Part shown: positions 23,668 through 32,814 of the stretch, piece by piece
Numbering within the stretch: position 1 is the first letter of the stretch
Layout of the letters: the number at the start of each line of letters is the position of its first letter
Assembly (NCBI RefSeq): GCF_016862935.1
Contig: NZ_BONX01000068.1
Location: 1 to 36,364 of the forward strand
DNA: 36,364 bases
From: Plantactinospora mayteni
Lineage (GTDB): Bacteria; Actinomycetota; Actinomycetes; Mycobacteriales; Micromonosporaceae
Direction: 5' to 3'
Notes under the pieces: generated by a model
What the model was told of the DNA's origin: nothing
What the model saw: the letters and a program-made list of their open reading frames with translations, nothing else
Databases searched by the model: none
Made by a program: the position numbers and the translations under genes

Positions 23668-24354
23668 CTACGAGCCGCCGTTCTCGGCCGCGTTGCGGGC
23701 CGGCGCGTACCGGGGCACGTACTCCTGCCCGGTCAGCTTCTGGATCTCGGTCATGATCTCGTCGGTGATCTGCCGCAGCGAGGTCCGGTCCGTCGGGCGG
23801 CCGACGAAGTCGAGCGGCTTGCCGAACCGGACGATCACCTTGCCGGTGCCGAGCCGGGGCACCCGGGCGCCGATCGGCTGCACCCGCTCGGTGCCGATCA
23901 TCCCGACCGGGATCACCGGCACCTCGGCGGCCAGCGCCAGCCGGGCCACCCCGGTACGACCCCGGTAGAGCCGCCCGTCCGGTGACCGGGTGCCCTCCGG
24001 GTAGATCGCGACCAGGTCACCGGCGCGCAGCACCGGGATCGCCCCGTCGAAGGCGGAGAGCGCGGCCCGGCCGCCGGCCCGTTCCACCCGGATCGCGCCG
24101 AGCCCGCTGATCACGGAGCGGGTGAACCAGCCCCGCAGCCCGGTGCCGGTGAAGTATTCGGACTTGGCCCAGAAGGCGAGGTGCCGGGGCACCACCGAGC
24201 CGAGGAACAGCTCGTCGGCGACCGAGAGGTGGTTGCCCGCGAAGATCGCGCCGCCGGTCGCCGGAACGTTCTCCAGGCCCTCCACGGTCGGACGCCAGGC
24301 AACCCGCATCGCGGTGCCGACGGTGTACTGGCCGATGGTGTAGAGCAGCGGCAC
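23668..24354 (-). CDS. plsC: 1-acyl-sn-glycerol-3-phosphate acyltransferase family
   Basis: PlsC-type acyltransferase that adds the second fatty acid in phosphatidic acid synthesis, at the inner membrane face. The 228-residue product has the catalytic HxxxxD motif as NHLSVADE (His42, Asp47), the FWAKSEYF segment, the glycerophosphate-binding EGTRSPDG motif and the VPVIPVGMIG block. Actinobacteria carry several paralogues, so the exact acyl acceptor is open. The start is uncertain: GTG 24354 gives the usual start PLLYTIGQYTVG but has GGAGGT only three bases upstream; TTG 24372 would include that site in the coding part. It lies downstream of ileS, separated by a strong inverted repeat. Confidence 0.9.
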   Translation of the reverse strand: MPLLYTIGQYTVGTAMRVAWRPTVEGLENVPATGGAIFAGNHLSVADELFLGSVVPRHLAFWAKSEYFTGTGLRGWFTRSVISGLGAIRVERAGGRAALSAFDGAIPVLRAGDLVAIYPEGTRSPDGRLYRGRTGVARLALAAEVPVIPVGMIGTERVQPIGARVPRLGTGKVIVRFGKPLDFVGRPTDRTSLRQITDEIMTEIQKLTGQEYVPRYAPARNAAENGGS

Positions 24355-24400
24355 GGGACCTCCGGCGGTCAAGGTAGTCGGGCGCTGTCACGTTAACCGA

Positions 24401-24457
24401 CGCCCGACCGGTCCGCGTAGGTGACCGTCACGATCACCCGCCCGGACCGGTCGGGCG
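24401..24457 (-). terminator. 15-pair inverted repeat between ileS and plsC
   Basis: CGCCCGACCGGTCCG (24401-24415) and CGGACCGGTCGGGCG (24443-24457) are perfectly complementary, with a 27-base loop that includes the smaller GTGA/TCAC pairing. It probably terminates ileS transcription; no T-run is present. An operator for plsC is an alternative. Confidence 0.6.
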
Positions 24458-24482
24458 GCACCCGGCGATGCCCTGGGACTGC

Positions 24483-27400
24483 TCAGCGGCGGCGTACCGT
24501 CACCGCCACCCGGTCGCCCTCGCCGACCTCGCCGGCGAAGCCGGCGGCCCGCTCGGCGAACTCGACAGAGTCGGCCTGGTCGGCGAACTCGACGGAGTCG
24601 CCCTGGTCGGCGAAGCCGATCGAGTCGGCCAGCACCTCCCGGGCCACGAAGTCCCGGTACGCCTCGACCGCCGCGGTCACCTCCGCCGGGGCGGCGAGCA
24701 GCACGTCGATCCGGTCCGACACGTCCAGCCCGGCGTCCCGGCGGGCCTGCTGCACCACCCGTACGACGTCCCGGGCCAGTCCCTCGGCGGCGAGTTCCGG
24801 GGTGACGGTGGTGTCGAGCACCACCACGCCCTCCCCGCCGGGCAGCGGCGCGGAGTGCTCGGCGTCGGCGGGTACCAGCTTCAGCTCGTACTCGCCCGGC
24901 TCCAGCCGTACCCCGGCCGCCTCCGGTGCTCCGTCCACCAGCGCCCAGTCGCCGGACTTGACCGCCTTGATCACGGTCTGCACCTGCTTGCCGACCCGGG
25001 GGCCGAGTGCCCGGGGCACCACCGTGAGCACCTGCTGGCAATAGCTGGCCAGTTCGTCGCTGAAGGTGACCGCCTTGACGTTCACCTCGTCCGTGAGCAG
25101 GTCGGCGAAGGGCCGCAGGGTGGCCGCGGCCGGGGTGGCCACGGTCAGCGACGACAGCGGCAGCCGGACCCGCAGGCCCTTCGCCTTGCGCAGCGAGAGC
25201 GCCGCCGAGGCGACGTTACGGGTGGCGTCCATCGCGGCGACCAGTTCGTGGTCGGCCGGGAACTCGGCGGCGTCCGGCCAGTCGGTCAGGTGCACCGACC
25301 GCTCGCCGGTCAGCCCGCGCCAGACCTCCTCGGCGGTCAGCGGGGCCAGCGGGGCGAGTACCCGGCTGACCGTCTCCAGCACCGTGTAGAGGGTGTCGAA
25401 GGCGTCCCGGTCACCGGACCAGAAGCGGTCCCGGGACCGCCGGACGTACCAGTTGGTCAGCGCGTCCAGGAACGACCGGACCGTGCCGCAGGCGCCGGAG
25501 ATGTCGTAGACGTCGAGCTGCCCCTGTACCGCCTCGACCAGCTCCCGGGTCTTGGCCAGCACATACCTGTCGAGCAGGTGCGTCGAGTCGGTACGCCGGA
25601 CCGCCGAGTAACCCTCCGCGTTCGCGTAGAGCGAGAAGAAATACCAGACGTTCCAGTACGGCAGCAGCACATGGCGTACCGAGTCCCGGATCACGGTCTC
25701 GCTGACCACCACGTCGCCGCCGCGCAGTACCGGCGAGGACATCAGCGTCCAGCGCATCGCGTCCGAGCCGTAGCTGTCGAACATCTCGTAGACGTCCGGA
25801 TAGTTGCGCAGGCTCTTGGACATCTTGCGGCCGTCCGAGCCGAGCACGATGCCGTGCACCACGGAGTTGCGGAACGCCGGCCGGTCGAAGAGCGCGGTCG
25901 CCAGTACGTGCATGGTGTAGAACCAGCCCCGCACCTGCGGGACGTACTCGACGATGAAGTCCCCCGGGTAGTGGTGCTCGAACCACTCCCGGTTCTCGAA
26001 CGGGTAGTGCACCTGGGCGAACGGCATCGAGCCGGACTCGAACCAGCAGTCCAGTACCTCCGGCACCCGCCGCATGGTGGAGCGCCCGGTCGGGTCGTCC
26101 GGGTTGGGCCGGGTCAGCCCGTCGATGCCGGGCCGGTGCAGGTCGCCGACGCGTACCCCGAAGTCGGCCTCCAGCTCGGCGAGCGAGCCATAGACGTCGA
26201 CCCGCGGATACTGCGGGTCGTCCGACTTCCAGACCGGGATCGGCGAGCCCCAGAACCGGTTCCGGCTGATCGACCAGTCCCGGGCGTTCGCCAGCCACTT
26301 GCCGAACGAGCCGTCCCGGACGTGCCCCGGCGTCCAGTTGATCTGCTGGTTCAGCTCCAGCATCCGGTCCTTGACCTTGGTCACCGCCACGAACCAGGAG
26401 GAGACCGCCTTGTAGACCAGCGGGGTGTCGCAGCGCCAGCAGTGCGGGTACGCGTGCGTGTAGGTGTCCTGCCGGAGCACCACCCCGCGCTCCTTCAGCT
26501 CGCGGATCACCGACTTGTTCACGTCGAAGACCTGCTCACCCTGGTACGGCGGGACCAGCGCGGTGAACCGGGTGTGGTCGTCCACGGTCACCACGGTCGG
26601 GATGCCGGCCGCGTTGCACGCCTTCTGGTCGTCCTCGCCGAAGGCCGGGGCCAGGTGCACCACCCCGGTGCCGTCCTCGGTGGTGACGAACTCCGCGCCG
26701 AGCACCTGGTAGGCGTTCGGCCCGCCCCGCTCGACGAGGAAGTCGTAGAGCGGGGTGTAGCGGCGCCCGACCAGGTCCCGGCCGTGCACGGTGCCGAGCT
26801 GGGTGTAGCCGTCCAGCTCCTTCGCGTACGCGCCGAGCCGGGCGGCGCCGACGACGTAGCGCTGGCCGTCCCGCTCCAGCACCGCGTACTCGATCTCCGG
26901 GCCGACCGCGAGCGCCAGGTTGGACGGCAGCGTCCACGGCGTGGTGGTCCAGACCCCGACCCGTACCGGCCCGCGCAGCAGCTCCGGGGCGGACTCGTCC
27001 GGGGTCAGCTCGAACCAGACGGTCAGCGTCGGGTCGTGCCGGTCCCGGTAGACGTCGTCCATCCGGGTCTCGGTGTTCGACAGCGGCGTCTCGCAGCGCC
27101 AGCAGTACGCCAGCACGCTGAACCCCTCGTAGACCAGTCCCTTGTCGTGGAGCTGGCGGAACGCCCACATGACGCTCTCCATGTAGCTGAGGTCGAGCGT
27201 CTTGTAGTCGTTGCCGAAGTCGACCCACCGGGCCTGCCGGTTGACATACCGCTCCCAGTCCCGGGTGTAGGCCAGCACCGAGGTCCGGCAGGCGTCGTTG
27301 AACCGCCCGACGCCGAGGTCGAGGATCTCCGCCTTGGTGGTGATGCCGAGCTGCTTCTCCGCCTCCACCTCGGCCGGCAGGCCGTGACAGTCCCAGCCGA

Positions 27401-27683
27401 AGCGCCGCTCCACCCGCCGGCCACGCATCGTCTGGTATCGCGGCACCAGGTCCTTGACGTAGCCGGTCAGCAGGTGGCCGTAGTGCGGCAGGCCGTTGGC
27501 GAACGGCGGGCCGTCGTAGAAGACGTACTCGTTGGCACCGTTCGGGCCGGGGTCCCGGGCCTCCACGCTGGCCTCGAAGGTCTTGTCGGCCACCCAGTGG
27601 TCGAGCACGCGCTGCTCGACCGCCGGCAGCTCCGGACTGGCCGGCACGCCCGTGCCGGCGGGGGCGTTCTTCGGGTACGCCAT
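24483..27683 (-). CDS. ileS: Isoleucyl-tRNA synthetase (eukaryote-like type)
   Basis: Charges tRNA-Ile and edits valine. The 1066-residue protein has the class I HIGH motif as HYGH (67-70, [12 protein letters not shown]), [15 protein letters not shown], the CP1 editing domain, and KMSKS at 620-624 ([13 protein letters not shown]). The HYGH and [11 protein letters not shown] forms and the missing C-terminal zinc cluster mark the eukaryote-like type (IleRS2), which is often resistant to mupirocin; resistance here is inferred only. ATG 27683 is preceded by GAGGAG. That ribosome site lies in the 3' half of a T-box leader, so translation should rise when tRNA-Ile is uncharged. Located between plsC and ndk. 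Confidence 0.97.
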   Translation of the reverse strand: MAYPKNAPAGTGVPASPELPAVEQRVLDHWVADKTFEASVEARDPGPNGANEYVFYDGPPFANGLPHYGHLLTGYVKDLVPRYQTMRGRRVERRFGWDCHGLPAEVEAEKQLGITTKAEILDLGVGRFNDACRTSVLAYTRDWERYVNRQARWVDFGNDYKTLDLSYMESVMWAFRQLHDKGLVYEGFSVLAYCWRCETPLSNTETRMDDVYRDRHDPTLTVWFELTPDESAPELLRGPVRVGVWTTTPWTLPSNLALAVGPEIEYAVLERDGQRYVVGAARLGAYAKELDGYTQLGTVHGRDLVGRRYTPLYDFLVERGGPNAYQVLGAEFVTTEDGTGVVHLAPAFGEDDQKACNAAGIPTVVTVDDHTRFTALVPPYQGEQVFDVNKSVIRELKERGVVLRQDTYTHAYPHCWRCDTPLVYKAVSSWFVAVTKVKDRMLELNQQINWTPGHVRDGSFGKWLANARDWSISRNRFWGSPIPVWKSDDPQYPRVDVYGSLAELEADFGVRVGDLHRPGIDGLTRPNPDDPTGRSTMRRVPEVLDCWFESGSMPFAQVHYPFENREWFEHHYPGDFIVEYVPQVRGWFYTMHVLATALFDRPAFRNSVVHGIVLGSDGRKMSKSLRNYPDVYEMFDSYGSDAMRWTLMSSPVLRGGDVVVSETVIRDSVRHVLLPYWNVWYFFSLYANAEGYSAVRRTDSTHLLDRYVLAKTRELVEAVQGQLDVYDISGACGTVRSFLDALTNWYVRRSRDRFWSGDRDAFDTLYTVLETVSRVLAPLAPLTAEEVWRGLTGERSVHLTDWPDAAEFPADHELVAAMDATRNVASAALSLRKAKGLRVRLPLSSLTVATPAAATLRPFADLLTDEVNVKAVTFSDELASYCQQVLTVVPRALGPRVGKQVQTVIKAVKSGDWALVDGAPEAAGVRLEPGEYELKLVPADAEHSAPLPGGEGVVVLDTTVTPELAAEGLARDVVRVVQQARRDAGLDVSDRIDVLLAAPAEVTAAVEAYRDFVAREVLADSIGFADQGDSVEFADQADSVEFAERAAGFAGEVGEGDRVAVTVRRR

Positions 27684-27926
27684 CGCGGGTCGCTCTCCTC
27701 GTCGCAGCTCACTCACCGTGGTCTGCGAGGACGAGTCCTGGGTACGCCCGGATCGGCGCGCCCGTGAACCCGCGGTACCACCCCGCTTGGCGGTCGATGG
27801 TCGACCACCCGCTCGTTGGCCGGCTGTGACGGGCCGGTCCCGTCCGGTTCTACTGGGGTGTCGCCACCTGTTCTTCCGGAGGCTCGCCGGTGATGGCCGG
27901 GTCGACGCCTGTGCCCGTCAACGATA
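27684..27926 (-). promoter_or_regulatory. T-box leader (Ile) of ileS, translational type
   Basis: The minus strand shows a -10 box TATCGT (27926-27921) and then a leader with all T-box parts. The specifier codon ATC (27894-27892) lies in CCGGCCATCACCGG, followed by CTCCGGAAGAAC and AGTAGAACCGG. A hairpin GACGGG-ACCGG-CCCGTC comes next. The T-box GGGGTGGTACCGCGG (about 27784-27770) has TGGT (27780-27777) in the bulge, complementary to the ACCA end of tRNA-Ile. Downstream, TCC-TCGCAG can pair with CTGCGA-...-GGA, which covers the GAGGAG ribosome site; no terminator stem is seen. This fits the translational ileS T-boxes with very short Stem I known from actinobacteria. Confidence 0.9.
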
Positions 27927-28174
27927 CTCGACCGCCCCGCCGACCCCCATCCGATATCCCCGCCCGGCCCTCCGCCGGCACACCGTCCCGCCGAACGCGG
28001 GGACAGCCCACCATCGGGGTACTCGTACTCCGGCCGAGCAGCACCGGCCCGAAGGTGACCGCGATGCCCCGGCAGACCGCGCTGGAGATCACCTCCACCG
28101 CGCTCAGCGCACTGCCGCTGACCGACGCCCCCGCCGAGCAACACCCCGGCGAGCAACGCGAGCACAGCGATCAT
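27850..28174 (-). pseudogene. Possible frameshifted small membrane protein
   Basis: An ATG at 28174 opens a hydrophobic stretch, MIAVLALLAGVLLGGGV, in a frame with G/C third positions. At about 28122 that bias moves by one base into the neighbouring frame, which reads SGSALSAVEVISSAVCRGI then AVTFGPVLLGRSTSTPMVG and runs to a TAG at 27850 inside the T-box leader. Together they look like one small membrane protein broken by a single-base shift, or two chance frames. There is no good ribosome site. I do not recognise the product. Low confidence. Confidence 0.22.
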
Positions 28175-28212
28175 CGGCCGCCCCGAGCGCCAGCCCGCCC
28201 TGACCCTCCCAG

Positions 28213-28355
28213 GGTCGCCCGGCCACCCCGATCCGCCGCCGAGCCGCCGCCCGGCCACGCCGATCCAGCGGTTGGTCCGGCCAACGCGTCGCCCGGTCAC
28301 CCCAATCCCGCGCTCGGTCCGACCGACGCGCGTCGCCCCGTCACCCCGAGCCGCC
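28213..28355. repeat. Degenerate tandem repeat upstream of the ileS leader
   Basis: Four imperfect copies of a unit around GTCGCCCGGYCACCCCGATCC start near 28214, 28246, 28290 and 28333; the last spacings are about 43 bases. It fills the gap after the ndk stop. No gene is seen in it. Confidence 0.5.
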
Positions 28356-28360
28356 GCCCG

Positions 28361-28786
28361 TCAGGTCAACTCGGGGAACCAGAGCGCGATCTCCCGGCGG
28401 GCGGTCTCGGCCGAGTCGGCCGCGTGCACCAGGTTCTCCCGGGACGAGCAGGCCAGGTCGCCCCGGATCGTGCCGGGGACCGCCCGACGCCCGTCGGTGG
28501 CGCCGACCAGGCCACGGACCATCTCGACCACGCCGGAGCCGGAGAGCACCAACGCGACCAGCGGGCCGGAGGTCATGAACTCCCGCAGTGCCGGATAGAA
28601 CGGCTCCGCCACGTGCTCGGCGTAGTGCAGGTCGGCGAGCCGCTCGTCCATCCGGCGCAGCGCCATCGCGTCGATGCCGAGGCCCTTGCGCTCGAACCGG
28701 CCGAGGATCTCGCTGACCAGCCGGCGCCGCACCGCGTCGGGCTTGACCAACACGAAGGTACGCTCGGCGGAAGCGCTGCTGACCAC
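28361..28786 (-). CDS. ndk: Nucleoside diphosphate kinase
   Basis: Transfers the gamma-phosphate between nucleoside tri- and diphosphates. The product from GTG 28786 has 141 residues. The family start RTFVLVKPDAVRRR, the PGTIRGD nucleotide site and the phospho-His region NLVHAADS (His at about 121) are present; the usual NLVHGSDS has become HAADS. GTG 28786 fits the GAGGGG ribosome site better than the TTG two codons upstream. In mycobacteria ndk directly follows the DUF4233 gene; here the VOC fusion gene has come in between on the opposite strand. Confidence 0.96.
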   Translation of the reverse strand: MVSSASAERTFVLVKPDAVRRRLVSEILGRFERKGLGIDAMALRRMDERLADLHYAEHVAEPFYPALREFMTSGPLVALVLSGSGVVEMVRGLVGATDGRRAVPGTIRGDLACSSRENLVHAADSAETARREIALWFPELT

Positions 28787-28932
28787 GGGCAACCCCTCGT
28801 CGGTACGGCCGGAGAGCTGGACGCCGCCAGCGTATGTCGGCGCCGCCCGGCCGCGACGCCGCAGGTCGGCACGTTCGGCCAGCTCACGGGCAACCGATCC
28901 GGCGGCGAAGGCCGCATACCGGCCCCGGGTCG

Positions 28933-28961
28933 TTCCATTCCCGCCAGATCCGGCCTAGCCT
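28933..28961 (+). promoter_or_regulatory. Promoter of the VOC fusion gene
   Basis: TAGCCT (28956-28961), with TTCCAT 17 bases upstream (28933-28938), lies about 23 bases before the GTG start. The -10 box is identical to that of rtcB. The -35 box is poor. Confidence 0.45.
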
Positions 28962-28984
28962 GGCCTTAACCAGGGAGGTCCACT

Positions 28985-30673
28985 GTGGCAGATGGTCGTC
29001 GCCGCCAGGTCGCGCCGGTGCGCAAGCTGGTCGCCGCTGTGCTGGGTACCTTCGCCACCTTCGTCGTCCTGTTCGGCTTCGGGATGCGCAGTTGGGCGAT
29101 CGCCGTACTCGGGGTGGCGCTGCTCGCCCTGGCCATCGCGCTCGTCGCGGTCACCGCCGTACGCAGCGGTCCCCGGGCCTGGGTGACCGGGATCGGGCAC
29201 GTGCACAGTGTCACCGAGCCGCCCGCCTCGTCGACCTTCGGCCGGTGTGAACTCCAGATCGTGATCGACGCGCCGGGGGTCCCCGGCCGCTCGGTGCGGA
29301 TCCGCGACCCCCGGGTGCCGGTGTCGAAGTGGCCGGATCCCGGCGCCACCCTGCCGATCATGGTGGCAATCGACGACCAGCGGCACGTCCGGATCCTCTG
29401 GGACGAGGTGCTGACCCACGCCGAGGCGGCTGCGGGCGGCGACCTGCCGCCGGAGTTCCACGACTTCGACCCGGTCGACGACGACATCCTGATCGAGCAG
29501 GAGGCGCCGCCGTGGGCGCGGAGCGGGCGGGACGACCCGTACGCCGGCCCGCCGCCCGGCGGCCCGCCGGTCAGCGAGGACCTGACCGAGGACGACCTCG
29601 GCCCGCTCCGGGACGATCTGGAGCCGCTCCGGGACGACCGGGGCACATCCCGGGAGGAGCCGGTGGTGATGCGGCAGACCCCCGGCGGAACGATCGTGCT
29701 GGAGGGGACGCTGGTCGACCCGCCGTCCACCGCGCCGCTGCCCCGCCGCCCCCGGCCGACCCCCGGGCCGGGCGGCCGGAACCGGCGGCCCCGCCCGAGC
29801 CCGGCCCCGGCCGCCGCGGCACCGGTCTCCGACGCGCCACCGGCACCGCGCCCACCCGAGCCGGACGCACCGCCGACCGGGACCGGTGCCACCGACGTGC
29901 CCGGCGACGACACCGGGCCGGAGACGCCGCCGATTCCGGAGGCCCGGTCCGGGGGCATCCCGCCGGCCGGCCCGGCGGCAACGGAGCCGGACCGGGAAGC
30001 ACCCGAACCGGACCCGGTGACCCCGGAACCCACGACGGCGGACTCCGGCCGGTCGGCCACCGCCGCGGGCCGCTCGGGTACCGGCCCCACGGGCCCGGCC
30101 GAGACCTCGCGGGACGAGATCGACATCCCGCTGGACGACCCGGACCGCGATCCGGACCTCGACCCGGACCTCGACCCGGACCTCGACCTGCGGGCTGGCG
30201 CGGCAGCGGCCGACGACCTCGCGGCGACCTCGGACGACGAGGCGATCCTGGCCGACCTGATCGACACCCAGCCGCCGGCCCGGCTCGGCGGATCCGGGCC
30301 GATCGCCGGGGTCGGGATCACCCTGCTGGTGACCGATCTCGAACGGTCGATCGCGTTCTACCGGGACCTGCTCGGCTTCTTCGAGATCGACGGCGGCGAG
30401 GGCAACGCCATCCTCGCCTCCGGCGCGACCCGGCTGGTGCTGCGGGCGATCCGCGAGGTGGCCCCGATCAACCGGCGGCTGGTCCACCTCAACCTCGAAG
30501 TGAACGACGTGACCGCCTTCTACGAGGAACTCCTCGGAAAGGGCGTGAAGTTCACCTACGCCCCCCGGGCGGTCAACCGGGGCGCCAAGCTCGAACTCTG
30601 GGCCGCCGCGTTCCGGGACCCGGACGGGCACGGGATCGCGCTCACCCAGTGGCGGAGCCGGGCCACCGGCTGA
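28985..30673 (+). CDS. Membrane-anchored VOC (glyoxalase-fold) fusion protein
   Basis: A 562-residue composite protein. Two membrane helices lie at about 14-32 and 36-57, followed by a small folded domain at about 60-145 (TGIGHVHSVTEPPASS ... LQIVIDAPGVPGRSVRI ... ILWDEVLTH). A Pro/Asp/Gly-rich linker of nearly 290 residues includes the repeat DLDPDLDPDLDL. The C-terminal VOC domain spans about 438-558 (GVGITLLVTDLERSIAFYRDLLGF ... LVHLNLEVNDVTAFYEELL ... FRDPDGHGIALTQW). Of the usual VOC metal ligands only the His of VHLNLEV is clearly kept; the first-strand His and the last Glu appear replaced, so it may bind a ligand without catalysis. GTG 28985 has GGGAGGT. It sits as a plus-strand insertion within the otherwise conserved folC-DUF4233-ndk order. 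Function unknown. Confidence 0.85.
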   Translation: MADGRRRQVAPVRKLVAAVLGTFATFVVLFGFGMRSWAIAVLGVALLALAIALVAVTAVRSGPRAWVTGIGHVHSVTEPPASSTFGRCELQIVIDAPGVPGRSVRIRDPRVPVSKWPDPGATLPIMVAIDDQRHVRILWDEVLTHAEAAAGGDLPPEFHDFDPVDDDILIEQEAPPWARSGRDDPYAGPPPGGPPVSEDLTEDDLGPLRDDLEPLRDDRGTSREEPVVMRQTPGGTIVLEGTLVDPPSTAPLPRRPRPTPGPGGRNRRPRPSPAPAAAAPVSDAPPAPRPPEPDAPPTGTGATDVPGDDTGPETPPIPEARSGGIPPAGPAATEPDREAPEPDPVTPEPTTADSGRSATAAGRSGTGPTGPAETSRDEIDIPLDDPDRDPDLDPDLDPDLDLRAGAAAADDLAATSDDEAILADLIDTQPPARLGGSGPIAGVGITLLVTDLERSIAFYRDLLGFFEIDGGEGNAILASGATRLVLRAIREVAPINRRLVHLNLEVNDVTAFYEELLGKGVKFTYAPRAVNRGAKLELWAAAFRDPDGHGIALTQWRSRATG

Positions 30674-30705
30674 GCCGTGTACGGTGTGCCGGCCGCCGCT
30701 CCGGG

Positions 30706-31275
30706 TCAGCCGAGGATGACCCGCCGGACGTGCAGCACGTACGCCCACACGGCGGCGAAGATCAGCCCCAGCGCACCGAGTGACCAGTGCAGGAAGCCGG
30801 CGAGCAGCAGCAGCCCCTGTAGGACGGTGCCGGCGTGCCACGCCCACGGCCGACGCAGGCAGCCGGCCAGTACGACCGCCAGCACGGCGAGCCCGACAAC
30901 CGCCCCGATCGCGCTACCGCCCAGTTCCCCGCCGAGCAGTCGGATCGGCTGGATGGCGAGCAGCAGCACCAACGTCTCGACGCTCAGCGTCAGGGCGCCG
31001 AGGCCGCGTACCGCCCGGTCCGGATCCCGCAGTCCGGAGGGTCGACCGCCGGAGATCCCCGTCGCGCCGCCGGGCGTACCCGTCGGGCTGCCGGGAGCGG
31101 CGGGGCTGGTCGCGCTGCCAGGCGTACCCGTCGGGCTGCCGGGAGCGGCGGGGCTGGTCGCGTCGCCGGGCGTGGTCGTCGAGCCGGCGTCGTCGACCGG
31201 GCCGGACGGCTCTGCGGCGCCGGCCGCCGGTCCGGGGCGGCCGGCCGGGTTCGCCGCCTCGTCCGGTGCGCTCAT
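30706..31275 (-). CDS. DUF4233 membrane protein
   Basis: Small integral membrane protein of the DUF4233 family (mycobacterial relative Rv2446c), always found between folC and ndk in actinobacteria; function unknown. The 189-residue product has a disordered start of about 85 residues with Ala/Pro/Gly/Thr repeats. Four hydrophobic segments follow (GLGALTLSVETLVLLLAI; IGAVVGLAVLAVVLAGCL; WHAGTVLQGLLLLAGFL; LGALGLIFAAVWAYVL). The LTLSVETLVLLLAI segment and the closing HWSLGALGLIFAAVWAYVLH are typical. Its ATG overlaps the folC stop (ATGA, 31272-31275), so the two are translationally coupled. Confidence 0.9.
   Translation of the reverse strand: MSAPDEAANPAGRPGPAAGAAEPSGPVDDAGSTTTPGDATSPAAPGSPTGTPGSATSPAAPGSPTGTPGGATGISGGRPSGLRDPDRAVRGLGALTLSVETLVLLLAIQPIRLLGGELGGSAIGAVVGLAVLAVVLAGCLRRPWAWHAGTVLQGLLLLAGFLHWSLGALGLIFAAVWAYVLHVRRVILG
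31073..31168 (-). repeat. 48-base tandem repeat in the DUF4233 gene
   Basis: Two units of 48 bases (31073-31120 and 31121-31168) are identical over the first 42 bases and code for the peptide TSPAAPGSPTGTPGSA in two copies. It is a recent in-frame duplication in the disordered N-terminal arm. Confidence 0.85.
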
Positions 31276-32618
31276 CGCTTCAACAGCCGTCGCGCGTCGG
31301 CCACGGTGACCACCGAGCCGGTGACCAGCACACCCACCCCGCTCAGCTCGCCCTGCACGTCGGACTCGGCCAGTGCCACGGCAGCCTCGATCGCGTCCGG
31401 CAACTCGGGCGCCACCTCGACCCGGTCCGGCCCGAAGACCTCGACGGCGAGTTCGGCGAGTTCGGCGGCCGGCATCGCCCGGGGCGAGCTGTTCCCGGTG
31501 ACCACGACCGCGTCGACCACCGGTTCGAGTAGTTCGAGCAGGCTCGCCGCGTCCTTGTCCGCCAATACCCCGACCAGCGCGATCAGCCGGCTGAACGCGA
31601 ACTCCTCCTGAAGTGCGCTGACGGTGGCGGCCATGCCGTCCGGGTTGTGCGCCCCGTCCAGCAGGATCGTCGGGGCGGACCGGACCCGCTCCAGCCGGCC
31701 GGGTGAGTCGGCGGTGGCGAAGCCCTGCCGGACGGTCTCGACGTCGAGCTGGCGGGACGCGCCCGCACCGAGGAACGCCTCGACGGCGGCGAGCGCGATC
31801 GCGGCGTTCTGCGCCTGGTGTGCGCCGTGCAGCGGCAGGAAGACGTTGTCGTAGACCCCGCCGAGGCCCTGGAGCGACAGCACCTGGCCGCCGACCGCCA
31901 TGCTCCGACGCAGTACGCCGAACTCGCCACCCTCCCGGGCGATGGTGGCGCCGACCTCGGCACAGCGTTCCAGGATCGGCTCGGCGGCCTCCTCCGGCTG
32001 GACCGCCGAGATCACCGTCGCACCCTTGTGGATGATGCCTGACTTGGCCAGCGCGATGTCCTGGATCGTGTCGCCGAGCCATTCGGTGTGGTCGAGCCCG
32101 ATCGGGGTGATCACGGCGATCCCGGCGCTCAGTACGTTGGTGGAGTCCTCCGCCCCGCCGAGCCCGACCTCGACCACCGCCACGTCGACCGGGGCGTCGG
32201 CGAAGGTGGCGAAGGCGAGCGCCGTGGTCAGGTCGAAGTACGTCAACGGCTCGTCGGCCCGCTCGTCGACCAGCCGGGCCAGCGGCGCCACCTCGCGGTA
32301 GACCGAGACGAAGCGTTCCTCGCCGATCGGCTCGCCGTCCAGGCTGATCCGCTCCCGCACGCTCTCCAGGTGCGGGCTGGTGTACCTGCCGGTGTGCAAC
32401 CCGAAGGCCCGGAGCAGCGAGTCGATCATCCGAGCCGTCGACGTCTTGCCGTTGGTGCCGGTCAGATGGATCGCCGGGTACGCCCGCTGCGGGCTGCCGA
32501 GCACGTCGAGCAGCTCCTCGATCCGGCCCAGGTCGAAGACCATCCGGGTGTAGCCGCGACCGGCCAGTTCCGCCTCGACCTGTGCGAACTCAGCCGCCCG
32601 TTCCGCGCGCTCACTCAC
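31272..32618 (-). CDS. folC: Folylpolyglutamate / dihydrofolate synthase
   Basis: Mur-ligase-family enzyme that adds glutamates to folates, and in many bacteria also joins glutamate to dihydropteroate. The 448-residue protein has the P-loop HLTGTNGKTSTARM at about 50-63, TSPHLESVRERI, the EVGLGGAEDSTNVL metal/ATP region, ITPIGLDHTEWLG with the ligand His, AKSGI, and the C-terminal LLDGAHNPDG motif. This is the usual length. GTG 32618 has GAGGG. The order valS-folC-DUF4233 is the conserved actinobacterial one. Its stop overlaps the DUF4233 start. A hairpin between valS and folC may reduce read-through from valS. Confidence 0.95.
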   Translation of the reverse strand: MSERAERAAEFAQVEAELAGRGYTRMVFDLGRIEELLDVLGSPQRAYPAIHLTGTNGKTSTARMIDSLLRAFGLHTGRYTSPHLESVRERISLDGEPIGEERFVSVYREVAPLARLVDERADEPLTYFDLTTALAFATFADAPVDVAVVEVGLGGAEDSTNVLSAGIAVITPIGLDHTEWLGDTIQDIALAKSGIIHKGATVISAVQPEEAAEPILERCAEVGATIAREGGEFGVLRRSMAVGGQVLSLQGLGGVYDNVFLPLHGAHQAQNAAIALAAVEAFLGAGASRQLDVETVRQGFATADSPGRLERVRSAPTILLDGAHNPDGMAATVSALQEEFAFSRLIALVGVLADKDAASLLELLEPVVDAVVVTGNSSPRAMPAAELAELAVEVFGPDRVEVAPELPDAIEAAVALAESDVQGELSGVGVLVTGSVVTVADARRLLKR

Positions 32619-32666
32619 CGCGACCCTCGCCCCCGCACCGTGTTACGCCCCCGCCCGTTCCACCGA

Positions 32667-32712
32667 ACCGCCCCAACACCGACCGCCCCAACACCGGCCG
32701 GCCAGGTGTTGG
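32667..32712 (-). repeat. Direct repeat and hairpin between valS and folC
   Basis: ACCGCCCCAACACCG occurs twice in tandem (32667-32681, 32682-32696). The second copy also forms the left arm of a hairpin CCAACACC (32688-32695) / GGTGTTGG (32705-32712) with a nine-base loop. Read on the minus strand, it lies about 100 bases after valS and could be a weak terminator. The remaining 196-base gap shows no gene. Confidence 0.55.
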
Positions 32713-32814
32713 TCAGCACCCCGGTCAGCCCGTCGTACCGCGCGCCCGACCGCCGTACCCCGTTGACTCGCACCCGCACTCGCACGCCCTCGATCCGCAC
32801 CCGGCTCCGGCCGG

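Noticed and set aside
24468-27767. Long plus-strand open frame opposite ileS and its T-box
   Set aside because: Antisense shadow of ileS, which has complete synthetase motifs.
27927-28360. CRISPR-like array in the repeats upstream of ileS
   Set aside because: The units are degenerate, spacers are not unique sequences of constant length, and no cas gene is near.
32619-32814. T-box or gene between valS and folC
   Set aside because: No T-box motif and no start with a ribosome site; only a short direct repeat and a hairpin are present.
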